64,000 nt of DNA from Gleimia hominis (GCF_032085515.1 NZ_JASXSX010000003.1:1-64000), one strand, 5' to 3'; shown: positions 50,529 to 60,362, counted from the first letter of the stretch. Numbers and translations: made by a program. The notes: generated from the letters alone by a model not told the origin.

Positions 50529-52103
50529 TTAGAACCCTCCCAGCATGCGTTTCAAATCGTCAGGCAGATCATCCATCGTCTGTTTCGGTTCCGGTTCACT
50601 AATGCCGAACGAGCTGCCCTTCTTATGTTCTGGAATCATCTTCGACAGCTCCTGCTTACGCCGCTTCGCGGGGTTACCCGACACGCCTGAACGCGACTTC
50701 CGCCGCTTCTTCTTCGGCTGGCGGCCCTTCGACTTCTTGCCCGACCCAGGTAGTTTGCCCATGCCAGGCATACCCCCCATCCCGGGCATCCCCGGCATAC
50801 CGCCGCCGCTGCCCATGGAACGCATCATTTCGCGCGCGCCCTCAAAGCGTTTCACTAGGGAGTTAACTTCCGTAACCGTCGTGCCCGACCCTGCTGCGAT
50901 CCGCGAGCGGCGCGAACCGTTCAGAATCTTCACATTCGCGCGTTCAGCCGGCGTCATAGACCGCACAATCGCTTCAATGCGGTTAACCTCGCGTTCATCG
51001 AAGTTCTCTAACTGTTCGCGGAACTGGCCGGCGCCCGGCATCATGCCCAGCAGCTTCTTCATGGACCCGAGCTTGCGGATCTGCTGCAACTGGTTCAAGA
51101 AGTCATCGAGCGTCAGCCCGCCAGACATGGCTTTGCGCGCCATGTCCTCCGCATCCTGCGAATCGATTTTCCGTTCAGCTTGCTCAATTAAAGTGAGCAC
51201 GTCCCCCATGTCGAGGATCCGACCCGCCATCCGGTCGGGGTGGAACCGTTCGAAATCTTCCAACCCCTCACCGGTGGATGCAAACAGGATCGGCTGGCCC
51301 GTGACCCCGCGCACGGACAAAGCTGCACCACCACGCGCGTCACCATCCAGCTTCGACAAGACCACACCGGTAAAGCCCACGCCGTCGCGGAACTCCGTTG
51401 CGGTATTCACCGCGTCTTGACCAATCATGGCGTCGAGCACGAATAATACCTCGTGAGGTTCAATCGCCTCACGAATATTCCGCGCCTGCGTCATCAGTTC
51501 TTCATCAACCCCCAGGCGCCCGGCAGTATCTACCACCACGAGGTCGTACCCGTTTTCTACAGCGTGGTTAACTCCCGAACGCGCGACCTGCACAGGGTCC
51601 CCAACTCCGTTACCAGGTTCGGGTGCCCACACGTCCACGCCGGCGCGCTTACCCACAACTTCCAGCTGGGTGACCGCGTTGGGACGCTGCAAGTCGGCTG
51701 CTACCAGGAGGACTCGCTTGCCTTCCTCCCGCATCCAGTGGCCGAGTTTACCCGCTAACGTGGTTTTACCCGCACCCTGCAAACCCGCGAGCATGAACAC
51801 TGTCGGACCCCGGTTTGCGAAGTGCAGTTCCCGAGTCTGCCCACCCAGAACACGCACCAGTTCGTCGTGAACTATGCGCACCACCTGCTGGCCAGGGTTA
51901 AGCCCCTGGGTGACAACGGCGCCCGCCGCTTTCTCGCGAACGTTAGCGATGAACTCGCGCACAACCGGCAGGGCCACGTCTGCATCCAGCAGGGCCCGGC
52001 GGATATCAGCCGACACTTCCTGAATGTCAGATTCACTAATGATGCCCTTGCCCCGCAGTTTGCGGAATGAGTTGGAAAGGCGGTCAGACAGATTATTAAA
52101 CAC
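50529..52103 (-). CDS. ffh: Signal recognition particle protein Ffh
   Basis: GTPase that targets nascent membrane proteins with 4.5S RNA. 524 residues: N domain, G domain with P-loop GLQGAGKTTLAGKLG near 107, DTAGRL and KLDGDARGG, then a Met-rich M domain with GMPGMPGMGGMPGM stretch and a long Lys/Arg-rich end. Start GTG 52103. Pairs with FtsY encoded next. Confidence 0.95.
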   Translation of the reverse strand: MFNNLSDRLSNSFRKLRGKGIISESDIQEVSADIRRALLDADVALPVVREFIANVREKAAGAVVTQGLNPGQQVVRIVHDELVRVLGGQTRELHFANRGPTVFMLAGLQGAGKTTLAGKLGHWMREEGKRVLLVAADLQRPNAVTQLEVVGKRAGVDVWAPEPGNGVGDPVQVARSGVNHAVENGYDLVVVDTAGRLGVDEELMTQARNIREAIEPHEVLFVLDAMIGQDAVNTATEFRDGVGFTGVVLSKLDGDARGGAALSVRGVTGQPILFASTGEGLEDFERFHPDRMAGRILDMGDVLTLIEQAERKIDSQDAEDMARKAMSGGLTLDDFLNQLQQIRKLGSMKKLLGMMPGAGQFREQLENFDEREVNRIEAIVRSMTPAERANVKILNGSRRSRIAAGSGTTVTEVNSLVKRFEGAREMMRSMGSGGGMPGMPGMGGMPGMGKLPGSGKKSKGRQPKKKRRKSRSGVSGNPAKRRKQELSKMIPEHKKGSSFGISEPEPKQTMDDLPDDLKRMLGGF

Positions 52104-52162
52104 GTTGCGTACCCTTATTTACCTTCGGAGCTTACTTCGTCTACTTTAACCGATACTTCACG

Positions 52163-53344
52163 CTACCCGATGATGGCGTCGACAAAGTCTTCGGCATTAA
52201 AGGGCGCGAGGTCGTCCGCGCCCTCCCCCAGGCCCACGAGTTTAACCGGCACCCCGAGGGCACGTTGGACCGCGACCACGATACCGCCTTTAGCGGACCC
52301 GTCTAGTTTTGTCAGCACCACGCCCGTGACGTCCACTACCTGCGAGAATACTTCCGCCTGGCGCAGCCCATTTTGCCCAGTCGTAGCATCAAGCACCAGC
52401 AGGACCTCGGAAACGGGTGCTTGCTTTTCCATTACCCGCTTCACTTTCCCAAGTTCATCCATGAGGGTGGATTTGTTCTGTAAGCGACCCGCCGTGTCTA
52501 CGAGCACGACATCCACGTCTTCACTGTGCCCCTGTTTGACCGCATCGAAGGCCACGGAAGCCGGGTCTGCGCCCTCAACTTCGGAACGCACGGTGCTGAC
52601 CCCAACGCGTTCGCCCCACGTGGCGAGCTGTTCGGCGGCAGCCGCCCGGAAGGTATCCGCGGCCCCTAGCAACGCTGTTTTCCCTTCCGCCACAAGCAGT
52701 CGCGCCAGTTTACCCACCGTAGTGGTCTTCCCAGTTCCGTTTACTCCCACCATGAGGAGCACAGCTGGGTGCGCGCCCTGCTCATCGCTCGTGCGTTCCA
52801 GGTTCAGACTCCGATCCAAAGTGGGATCCACGATTTTAAGCAGTTCCTGCCGCAGCACCTGTTTCGCCACGGCCGCGTCGGCACTACCCCGCACCTTCAA
52901 TTGCTGACGCACACTGTCGAGCACCTCTTGGGTCGCATCCAACCCCAAATCCGCCATCAGCAGGGTTTCTTCGAACTCTTCCCAGTCCGCCTCAGAAAGG
53001 TCAGCGCGAGAAAGGATTGACAGTAGTGACTGCCCCATCTTGCCTGACCCCGCCAAGCGTGAACGCAGCCGCTGCATCCGCCCCGCCACCGGTTCCGGTT
53101 CCACAACCTGCGGCTTTGCCGGTTCGTGCGCCTGCGGCGTGCTGGGCTTCGCTTCGGCCTGCGTTTCAGGTTGTTCCGCCGCGGCTTTGCCCGCTTGTTC
53201 CTCCGGCTGCCGCGGTTCCAACTGCGACTGGTCCGGTGCGGGTGGAAGGGAATCATGGCGACGTTTAACCCAGTAGAGACCGGCGCCAATTACGACGACA
53301 GCGGCAATCCCCAGGATCACATACAGAAGCACTAAACTATTCAT
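52163..53344 (-). CDS. ftsY: Signal recognition particle receptor FtsY
   Basis: Membrane-bound SRP receptor GTPase. N-terminal membrane segment (LVLLYVILGIAAVVVIGAGLY) then a 70-residue Glu/Gln/Pro/Ala-rich linker, NG domain with GVNGTGKTTTVGKLA, DTAGRLQNK and LDGSAKGG. Start ATG 53344 with GATGGAAAG upstream; the frame opens at 53353. 393 residues. Possession of a transmembrane anchor is characteristic of actinobacterial FtsY. Confidence 0.94.
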   Translation of the reverse strand: MNSLVLLYVILGIAAVVVIGAGLYWVKRRHDSLPPAPDQSQLEPRQPEEQAGKAAAEQPETQAEAKPSTPQAHEPAKPQVVEPEPVAGRMQRLRSRLAGSGKMGQSLLSILSRADLSEADWEEFEETLLMADLGLDATQEVLDSVRQQLKVRGSADAAVAKQVLRQELLKIVDPTLDRSLNLERTSDEQGAHPAVLLMVGVNGTGKTTTVGKLARLLVAEGKTALLGAADTFRAAAAEQLATWGERVGVSTVRSEVEGADPASVAFDAVKQGHSEDVDVVLVDTAGRLQNKSTLMDELGKVKRVMEKQAPVSEVLLVLDATTGQNGLRQAEVFSQVVDVTGVVLTKLDGSAKGGIVVAVQRALGVPVKLVGLGEGADDLAPFNAEDFVDAIIG

Positions 53345-53434
53345 GCTTTCCATCTTCGCTTATTTTCAGCGCTGGGAAAAGCCCAGGGGAAAACTTCTTG
53401 CTCTGCACGTTACCCGCATTCACCCACGGGTGGG

Positions 53435-53752
53435 TTAGTCGTCTTCTTCTTCCCCCAGTTGAGGTGCCTGCAACTCGTCCGCCGACAAATACCCAGACCC
53501 CGACGTGGAATCGCGTTCCATAACCGTAAAAATGGACTCTGTTTGCGGCTCAACCAAAATGGGTTTTTGAGGCGCCGCGCCCCTCTTCTCATCCGGTTTC
53601 TGCTGCGGCTTCAAATACGTGCGCGCGCCCTTCAACTCGTCTTGCCACGACGCCATAGGTCGGCGCGTAGTCATCAATACCGCCAGCACAATCAGGGCGA
53701 TCACGACGATAGCTAACGTCGTGATGATCACAAAAAACGCGGTAGAAAGCAC
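53435..53752 (-). CDS. Small membrane-anchored protein of unknown function
   Basis: 105 residues: a hydrophobic segment at 5-27 (AFFVIITTLAIVVIALIVLAV), a basic patch TTRRP, then a charged tail ending in GEEEDD. Start GTG 53752 six bases after a GATTAT box, suggesting a leaderless mRNA. It lies between smc and ftsY. No family recognised. Confidence 0.7.
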   Translation of the reverse strand: MLSTAFFVIITTLAIVVIALIVLAVLMTTRRPMASWQDELKGARTYLKPQQKPDEKRGAAPQKPILVEPQTESIFTVMERDSTSGSGYLSADELQAPQLGEEEDD

Positions 53753-53863
53753 CCTCTAATAATCAGTATTTCCCCAGCAAATATCAACTAGAACCGCCTC
53801 TTGTTGCCAGTTTGTGACCATTCTCTAGACCGGGTGCGCAGCCGCAACCACGTCGCGGTCCGT

Positions 53864-56800
53864 TCAGTTTTCATCTGCTTGCGCCTGCGGGGTCTGCGCC
53901 AACTTCTGCGACACCACCTGAGTCACCCCATCGCGCATAGTCACCCCGTACAGCGCATCCGCAATCCGCATCGTCCGCTTCTGGTGGGTAATAATGATCA
54001 GCTGTGAATCCTCCTGCAACTGCTTAAAAATAGTGATCAAACGCGACAGGTTAACGTCATCGAGAGCCGCTTCAACCTCATCCATAACGTAGAACGGGGA
54101 AGGCCGGGCCTTAAAAATCGCAACTAGCAGCGCCACCGCCGCAAGCGAACGCTCCCCACCCGACAGCAAGGAGAGGCGGGTAATCTTCTTCCCCGCCGGC
54201 CGGGCAGAAATCTCAATCCCAGTTTGCAGCATGTCCTCAGGATCCGTGAGCGCCAAGTGGCCCGCGCCGCCCGGAAATAAGGTGGCGAACACGTGCTCAA
54301 ACGCTTCCGCCGTGTCGTGGAACGCCAACGCAAACGCCTCCTGCACCTGGGCGTCCACCTCGTCTACAATCCCAAGCAGGTCGTTCTTCGACTCCAACAA
54401 GTCGCGCAGCTGGTCGGTTAAAAACTGGTGCCGCTGCTCGAGCGCGCGATGCTCCTCAAGAGCCAACGGATTCACATTCCCCAGGCGTTTCAGCTCTTTT
54501 TGCGCCCGCCCCAGCCGCTGCTGCTGTTCCTCACGGTCATATGGATAGGGTTCAGGTGCCTCAACTGGAACAGCCGGCCCGTACTGCGCCAACAGGGCCT
54601 GCGGCTCCAGCCCTAATTCGGCTTGGGCACGCTCCACCACCCGTTCATAGTTGAGCACCAGCTCTTGCTTGGCAATCTCGTCGCGATGCGCCTCGTCCGT
54701 GAGTGCAATCAGCTCTGCCCGCCGCGCATCCACCTGTTTGCGCAACGCATCCGCCCGATCGCTAAATTCACTCCGCGCGGATTCCGCTTGCTTCAACGCC
54801 TCCCCCGCCTGGTTCAACGCCGCATCCGCAGCCTGCAGCGGGCCTTGCAGCCGCTCCACGATACTCACCAGCGCTGTGTGGCGCCGCGTCCGCCGCTGCT
54901 CCTGCCGCTCGTACGCATGTACCTGTTCGCGCGCACGAGCCAGCTGCGTGCGTAAAGAGCGCGCCCGATCTCGCGCCCGTTTCGACTGCTCCTCCAACGT
55001 ACGCGCGTCGAGGCGCACCTGGGTTTCATTAGCGCGTGCCTGCTTAGCCTGCGTTTCACACCGCTGGGCACGCTCTAACGCCTCCGCCGGATCCGCCCCC
55101 TCAGGCACATCCTGCGCCTGCCGCTGCCGAACCTGCGCCGCCTCCAGGCGCTGTACCGCATCGCGCGCGCGTTTACGAGCGGTTTCTAACGACTCTCCCA
55201 GACGCTGTTGCTCCGCCTGGGCCGCGCGCAATGCCGACAGGACCCGCGCTCTGCGCTCCGACTGCTGCGCCTTCTTCGCATCCGCCGCACGCACCGCCTG
55301 CAAACTCTGATGCGCAGCTTTAACCGCCGCATCGTAGTGCTCACGCGCCCCCTGCAGTTCCTCACGCACTTCCGCCAGCTGCGCTTGCGCACTCTCGGTT
55401 TGCTTGCGCGCCACCTCGTACTCCGCGCGCCGCTCCAGAACCGACGCGTGCACTCGCCCAGCGGTCCACACCGCGTAACGCGTCAGCACATCCCCCGCGC
55501 GCGTCGCCACTGCACGCACCCCCGGGGTTCGCACCGCAGCCACCGCCGCGGGCAGATCCTCCACCAGCAGGCAGTCAGCCAGCACCTCCCGGCTCACACC
55601 CGCCACTTCCGCACTGGCTTCCACCGCGCTCAACGCAGCCACAGCGCCCTCGGGCCCGGTCCCCTCAACACCACGCTCCTCGGGCCCGGTCCCCTCTAGA
55701 CCACGCTCCTCGGGCCCGCTCGCCTCTAAACCATGCTGCGCCGGCCCACTACCCGCCGCCTCCGAGCTGGCTTCTACCGGATCCAACGCGCGCTCGCCCC
55801 CGACGCCCGGCCCCACTGGTTCAGCACTGGCGATCACCACGCGGCGGGCCCCTTCCCCACTCAGCGACGTAACCACATCCAAATCATCGACCACAACCGC
55901 GTCAGAAAACGGAGTTAGCAGCGCCGCAACCGCGTTCTCCCACCCAGGGGCCACCCGCACGAACTGCGACAGCGTCCCGCGGGCACGCGAATCCTCAAGC
56001 AGTAGCGCAGTCTCATCATCTGGCGCTAGTCCGCGCTGCAGCGTGTCGCGCCGCGCCCGCCACGTCGCCGCACTCGCCTGCGCGTCGCGCTCAGTAGCGA
56101 GCAGCTCATCCACCACTTCCCGCGCCCGATCCCGCGCTTCGGTGGCTTTCTCATGTTCACGCGCAGGGCCGGATTCCTCCTCGGGAGCCACGGTTCCCAG
56201 TTCCTCCACCGCAGCTCTAGCGCGGGTGGTGCGCTCGCGGGCTCCCGCGACCGATTCCTCCATGCGTTCCACATCCGCTTGCGCGCTATGCACCCCCTGC
56301 TGGGCGGTCTGCACGTCCCCCACTAGGCGCGCAACTCGTTCTCGGTGCTGCGCGCGTTCGGACTCGAGGCGCCGTGCCAACCGCTGTGCCTGCGCCGCCG
56401 CTTCCTCCGCGGCCTCCCGGTCTTTACGGGCCTGGTCTAAACGAGTGGCGCTGGCTTCCAACTGTTTCAGTAGCTCACTGTCCTCAGAGTTCGCGCGCTC
56501 ACTGCGTTCTTGCAGTTCCACCAGGTCCACCGCGGGCCTAGCCGGCGCGTGCGCGGCCTGCTGAACCCGTTCTTTCGCTACCGAATCCAAGGTTCCCAGC
56601 GCCGCGTTAACCGCGTTTAAATCCTGCCAAATAACAGTGAGTTCTTGCGCCCTCGGGGCCCCTTTGCGCGCCTGCTCTTCCGCCTCGGCCAGCTGCTGCT
56701 TGAGCGCCCCCATGCGCTCTTCCATTTCAGCGCGGCGCTTAGCCACGCCTTCCCCCTGCGCATTCGCCACTTCGAGGCGCTCCGTGAGGTCTTGCAGTTC

Positions 56801-57496
56801 ATCCGCCAACAGACGGGCTTGCGCATCACGAATCTCGGCCTGCACCTGCGCCGCTTTCCGCGCTGCTTTCGCCTGCCGCGCAAGGGGCCGCAACTGCCGA
56901 GCGAGCTCATTCGCCAGGTCCCGAACCCGATGCAGGTTCGCCTCCATTGAATCCAGTTTTTTTAGCGCCCGTTCTTTACGCCGGCGGTGTTTCAGCACCC
57001 CCGCGGCTTCCTCAATGAAACCGCGCAACTCCATTGGGCCCGCGGACAAGATCGCATCTAACTGCCCCTGACCAACAATCACGTGCATTTGCCGGCCCAT
57101 CCCCGTATCCGACAAAAGCTCTTGAATGTCCAGCAGGCGGCACGGATTATTGTTAATGGAATACTCGGAACCGCCACCGCGAAACAGGGTGCGGGAAATC
57201 GTCACTTCCGTGTAGTCGATCGGTAAGGCCCCGTCGCTGTTATCAATCGTGAGGGACACTTGCGCTCGCCCCAGTGGCGCGCGGCCCGAAGTTCCCGCGA
57301 AAATAACGTCGGCCATCTGCCCACCCCGCAGGGTTTTAGCGCCCTGCTCTCCCATTACCCACGCGAGGGCGTCCACCACGTTTGATTTGCCAGACCCGTT
57401 GGGCCCCACCACGCACGTTATGCCGGGTTCGAGGTTCAGGGTGGTAGCGGATGCGAACGATTTAAATCCGCGCAGAGTCAGGGTCTTAAGGTGCAC
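53864..57496 (-). CDS. smc: Chromosome segregation protein SMC
   Basis: Condensin ATPase, 1210 residues. Walker A GPNGSGKSNVVDAL (31-44), long coiled coils, hinge, return coils, then LSGGERSLAAVALL and Walker B FYVMDEVEAALDD. The hinge (about 500-690) carries an unusual insertion with decapeptide repeats (EERGVEGTGP and variants, DNA 55651-55740). Start GTG 57496 is eight bases from a perfect TATAAT and likely leaderless. Partner ScpAB genes are not in the window. Confidence 0.95.
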   Translation of the reverse strand: MHLKTLTLRGFKSFASATTLNLEPGITCVVGPNGSGKSNVVDALAWVMGEQGAKTLRGGQMADVIFAGTSGRAPLGRAQVSLTIDNSDGALPIDYTEVTISRTLFRGGGSEYSINNNPCRLLDIQELLSDTGMGRQMHVIVGQGQLDAILSAGPMELRGFIEEAAGVLKHRRRKERALKKLDSMEANLHRVRDLANELARQLRPLARQAKAARKAAQVQAEIRDAQARLLADELQDLTERLEVANAQGEGVAKRRAEMEERMGALKQQLAEAEEQARKGAPRAQELTVIWQDLNAVNAALGTLDSVAKERVQQAAHAPARPAVDLVELQERSERANSEDSELLKQLEASATRLDQARKDREAAEEAAAQAQRLARRLESERAQHRERVARLVGDVQTAQQGVHSAQADVERMEESVAGARERTTRARAAVEELGTVAPEEESGPAREHEKATEARDRAREVVDELLATERDAQASAATWRARRDTLQRGLAPDDETALLLEDSRARGTLSQFVRVAPGWENAVAALLTPFSDAVVVDDLDVVTSLSGEGARRVVIASAEPVGPGVGGERALDPVEASSEAAGSGPAQHGLEASGPEERGLEGTGPEERGVEGTGPEGAVAALSAVEASAEVAGVSREVLADCLLVEDLPAAVAAVRTPGVRAVATRAGDVLTRYAVWTAGRVHASVLERRAEYEVARKQTESAQAQLAEVREELQGAREHYDAAVKAAHQSLQAVRAADAKKAQQSERRARVLSALRAAQAEQQRLGESLETARKRARDAVQRLEAAQVRQRQAQDVPEGADPAEALERAQRCETQAKQARANETQVRLDARTLEEQSKRARDRARSLRTQLARAREQVHAYERQEQRRTRRHTALVSIVERLQGPLQAADAALNQAGEALKQAESARSEFSDRADALRKQVDARRAELIALTDEAHRDEIAKQELVLNYERVVERAQAELGLEPQALLAQYGPAVPVEAPEPYPYDREEQQQRLGRAQKELKRLGNVNPLALEEHRALEQRHQFLTDQLRDLLESKNDLLGIVDEVDAQVQEAFALAFHDTAEAFEHVFATLFPGGAGHLALTDPEDMLQTGIEISARPAGKKITRLSLLSGGERSLAAVALLVAIFKARPSPFYVMDEVEAALDDVNLSRLITIFKQLQEDSQLIIITHQKRTMRIADALYGVTMRDGVTQVVSQKLAQTPQAQADEN
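55651..55740 (-). repeat. 30-bp repeat in the SMC hinge, three copies
   Basis: Units 55651-55680, 55681-55710 and 55711-55740, the first two differing at two or three bases. They encode the EERGVEGTGP, EERGLEGTGP and AQHGLEASGP decapeptides. Confidence 0.9.
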
Positions 57497-57504
57497 AGTT
57501 GCTT

Positions 57505-57510
57505 ATTATA
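57505..57510 (-). promoter_or_regulatory. -10 element of smc
   Basis: Perfect TATAAT on the minus strand, eight bases before the GTG start of smc. No good -35 at 17 bases; an imperfect hairpin (57511-57540) lies just upstream. Confidence 0.5.
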
Positions 57511-57540
57511 CGGGCCCGCTGCCAAGCGGCGGCGGACCCG
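57511..57540 (-). terminator. Hairpin between ndk and smc
   Basis: Imperfect G+C-rich inverted repeat CGGGCCCGC / GCGGACCCG just before the smc -10 box. It may end ndk transcripts, though a clear T-run is missing. Confidence 0.4.
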
Positions 57541-57549
57541 AGGGGAGAA

Positions 57550-58017
57550 CTATTTCTTCTCGTCTTCAAACACGAGCTCTGGGAACCACAGGGAGATTTC
57601 CCGGTCCGCTGATTCAATTGAATCAGAACCGTGTACCACGTTCTCAATCTGCCCGGTTCCCCAGTCGCGCGCCAAGTCACCGCGGATCGTTCCCGGCTGC
57701 GCCACCGTGGGGTTCGTGGCGCCCATCATGTGTCGGAACCCTTCAATCACGCGGTCACCTTCCACGACCACGGCAACCAGGGGGCCAGACTGCATGTAGG
57801 CCACGAGGTCTTTGAAGAAATGTTTTTCACGGTGCTCGACGTAGTGGCGTTCGAGCAGTTCCGTGGATGCTTTCTTAATTTTCAGCCCTTTGAGCACGTA
57901 TCCTTTGCGTTCAATCCGGCGCAGTACCTCACCGGTCAAGCCGCGTTTGAACCCATCTGGTTTGATGAGTACCAGCGTGTGTTCTTTCTCTGGGTCCAGC
58001 AGGTCTGGAGTAGGCAT
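57550..58017 (-). CDS. ndk: Nucleoside diphosphate kinase
   Basis: Balances NTP pools by phosphate transfer through a phospho-histidine. 155 residues start at ATG 58017, with GAAAGGAAC upstream (open to 58047). Motifs: LVLIKPDGFKRG, GATNPTVAQPGTIRGDLA and the active His in NVVHGSDS. A spacer EFTH-like N-terminal addition (PTPDLLDPEKE) is slightly longer than usual. ndk follows dhaM by 19 bases. Confidence 0.95.
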   Translation of the reverse strand: MPTPDLLDPEKEHTLVLIKPDGFKRGLTGEVLRRIERKGYVLKGLKIKKASTELLERHYVEHREKHFFKDLVAYMQSGPLVAVVVEGDRVIEGFRHMMGATNPTVAQPGTIRGDLARDWGTGQIENVVHGSDSIESADREISLWFPELVFEDEKK

Positions 58018-58036
58018 ATTGTTCCTTTCTACGCGA

Positions 58037-58738
58037 TTATTGCGCATCCTTTTGGGTTTCGTTAATCGTGTTGACCACGTTGTCTAACGCTTCTTCCGCT
58101 TGTGGTCCGCGGGCCACGACGGTTACCGTGTCGCCATCTTTTAGGCCCAATCCCATTACTGATAGTACCGAATCAGCTTCTACCTCGTTGATTGTCACTA
58201 CCGCATCGTAGTTCGCCGCAACCCGCGCGATTTTAGCGGCCGGTCGGGCATGCAGACCAGCTGGGTCGTGGATGGTTGCTTGCGCGGTCACGGCCTGTGC
58301 GTTTGCGTAGTCTTCTTCCGATTCCGCTTGAGGTTCAGGCTCGCTCGGTGCTCCCCACTGCTGCGCGGCTTGGCGGGCCGCTTGCGCAACGGTGGATGCG
58401 TCGCCGCCACCTTGAGCTGCAACGGCTGCGGCTACAGCTCCTTCAACGAAAGGGGCATCCGCAAACACTACGGGTTCGTCCTCTAGGAACTCCAGTACGG
58501 ATTCGGCGGTGAGGGTAGCTGACCCCAGGTCAGTTAGCACCACCACGGATCCGGCTTCGAGCATTTCGCTGAGGGTGTCGTCGACTTTGTCATAAGACGT
58601 TCCCAACCGACCGTCCGCTGTACCGGCAGCGGTTTTTATAGTCACGTTTGGTGCCATTTGCGCCGCGAGCGCAGCGAGACCGTTGGCGAGCTGTTCGCTG
58701 TGCGACACCAGCAGCAGCGCCGCCCGGGTCTCACTCAT
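58037..58738 (-). CDS. dhaM: Dihydroxyacetone kinase phosphotransfer subunit DhaM
   Basis: PTS-type phosphoryl donor for DhaK/DhaL. 233 residues in two domains: an EIIA-mannose-like domain (about 1-130) with the phospho-His in LLVSHSEQLANG, an acidic linker, then an HPr-like domain (about 150-233) with its His in DPAGLHARPAAK. The EI-like third domain of E. coli DhaM is missing. The start overlaps dhaL. Confidence 0.93.
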   Translation of the reverse strand: MSETRAALLLVSHSEQLANGLAALAAQMAPNVTIKTAAGTADGRLGTSYDKVDDTLSEMLEAGSVVVLTDLGSATLTAESVLEFLEDEPVVFADAPFVEGAVAAAVAAQGGGDASTVAQAARQAAQQWGAPSEPEPQAESEEDYANAQAVTAQATIHDPAGLHARPAAKIARVAANYDAVVTINEVEADSVLSVMGLGLKDGDTVTVVARGPQAEEALDNVVNTINETQKDAQ

Positions 58739-59360
58739 CTACCGCTCCTAGAGCAGCCTGGAAAATCAGTGCGGTAGAAACCGCCCCCGGATCCAGGTGT
58801 CCAACGGAGCGTTCCCCCAGGTAGGAAGCCCGGCCTTTGCGGGCCCGCATGGGTTTAGTCGCCTCCGCTCCGGCGTGCGCACCGGCCGCAGCCGCTTCCA
58901 GCACTGCGCTTGGCTCAGCACCATCCGCAACGGCTTCGCGGGTGGCCTGCGCGGCCTGCGCTAACGCGTCTACCATTGTTTTTTCGCCGGGCGCTGCTTT
59001 GCCCCGCGCCTGCACGCCGTCGAGCATGGCTTCCACGAGCGCGTTCACGTCCGCCGCTTCAAGGGCTGGCGCATTCGCAACCTTAGCGGCCCGCAAAAAA
59101 GCGGTGCCGTACAGGGGGCCGGCTGCCCCACCGACGGTAGACATGAGGGTTTTCGCAGTCAGTTTTAGCGCATTCGCAATCGAATCGGGTTCGTTTTCTT
59201 CTAGGCGTTTACGCAGTGCCGTGAACCCGCGGTCCATGTTTTCACCGTGGTCGCCATCGCCAATCGCCCGATCCAGATCCACTAGTTCCTCACGGTTTTC
59301 ACGCATCAACGCAGCGGTGTCATTCAACCACCGCACCGCCCAAGCGGTGTCTAAACTCAT
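58731..59360 (-). CDS. dhaL: Dihydroxyacetone kinase subunit DhaL
   Basis: ADP-binding subunit of the PEP-dependent dihydroxyacetone kinase. 209 residues; the DhaL/Dak2 metal and phosphate region is seen in DLDRAIGDGDHGENMDRG and TVGGAAGPLYGTAFLRAA. One base separates it from dhaK. Confidence 0.93.
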   Translation of the reverse strand: MSLDTAWAVRWLNDTAALMRENREELVDLDRAIGDGDHGENMDRGFTALRKRLEENEPDSIANALKLTAKTLMSTVGGAAGPLYGTAFLRAAKVANAPALEAADVNALVEAMLDGVQARGKAAPGEKTMVDALAQAAQATREAVADGAEPSAVLEAAAAGAHAGAEATKPMRARKGRASYLGERSVGHLDPGAVSTALIFQAALGAVDE

Positions 59361-60362
59361 TTACATTCCCTTCCGGTACCCCGGTGTTAAAGCGGGCGCA
59401 TCCACCAGTTCCAACATGCCCTCATCGACACGAAGCATGGTAACGGAACAACCCGGCATCTCCAGGCTCGTAACAAAGTTACCCACCAGCATGCGGACTG
59501 GTTCAACCCCATCATCATCCAGTAGCTGCCCGAGCTTGCGGTTCACTATGTACAGTTCCGACAGTGGCGTGCCCCCCATGCCGTTCACCAACGTTACCAC
59601 CTTGTCGCCCGTCTTAAACGGCAGGTCCTCCCGCACCTTCTCGTACAGCTCCGCGACCAACACGTCTGCTTCCCGCATGGATGTGCGCCGATAACCGGGT
59701 TCCCCGTGAATCCCGATCCCGAGCTCCACTTCCCGCTCCCCCAAGTCAAAAGAGGGCTTACCCGCATGCGGAACCGTGCACGGCCCCAGCGCCAACCCCA
59801 TGGACCGCATGTTGTCACACACGGCCTGCGCAACGGACTGCACCTGATCTAGATCGTCACCGCGTTCCGCAGCCGCCCCCGCGATCTTCTCCACCAAGAA
59901 GGTTCCCGCCACGCCGCGCCTGCCCGCGGTGTACAAAGAGTCTTCGACCGCCACGTCGTCCGCAACCACAACCGTGCGCACGTCCACGTCTTCCATTTGC
60001 GCCAGTTCCGCCGCGGTTTCAAAGTTCAGCACGTCGCCCGTGTAGTTCTTCACGATATGCAGCACGCCGGCACCGCGATCCACCTGCTGCGTCGCCGCAA
60101 CAATCGGATCCGGAGTGGGGGACGTGAAAACCGGGCCGGGCACTGCCGCATCCAACATCCCGTATCCAACGTAGCCCGTGTGCAGGGGCTCGTGGCCAGA
60201 CCCACCCCCGGAAACAAGCGCTACCTTCCCCTCGTCTTTGGCTTGCTTTCGGTACACGTACGCGGGATCGTACTCAACTTGCACCAGATCACCGTGCGCC
60301 AGAGCGAATCCTTCCAAGGACTCGCGAACCACCTCATGGACATCATTGACCAGTTTCTTCAT
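59361..60362 (-). CDS. dhaK: Dihydroxyacetone kinase subunit DhaK
   Basis: Substrate-binding subunit that covalently binds dihydroxyacetone through a histidine. 333 residues: LVSGGGSGHEPLHTGYVG near 50, TPDPIVAAT, and GIGIHGEPG containing the hemiaminal-forming histidine region. Starts the dhaK-dhaL-dhaM operon with GAGGAGAAC upstream. In other actinobacteria ileS-folC lies close to ndk; here the dha genes are inserted between folC and ndk. Confidence 0.94.
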   Translation of the reverse strand: MKKLVNDVHEVVRESLEGFALAHGDLVQVEYDPAYVYRKQAKDEGKVALVSGGGSGHEPLHTGYVGYGMLDAAVPGPVFTSPTPDPIVAATQQVDRGAGVLHIVKNYTGDVLNFETAAELAQMEDVDVRTVVVADDVAVEDSLYTAGRRGVAGTFLVEKIAGAAAERGDDLDQVQSVAQAVCDNMRSMGLALGPCTVPHAGKPSFDLGEREVELGIGIHGEPGYRRTSMREADVLVAELYEKVREDLPFKTGDKVVTLVNGMGGTPLSELYIVNRKLGQLLDDDGVEPVRMLVGNFVTSLEMPGCSVTMLRVDEGMLELVDAPALTPGYRKGM

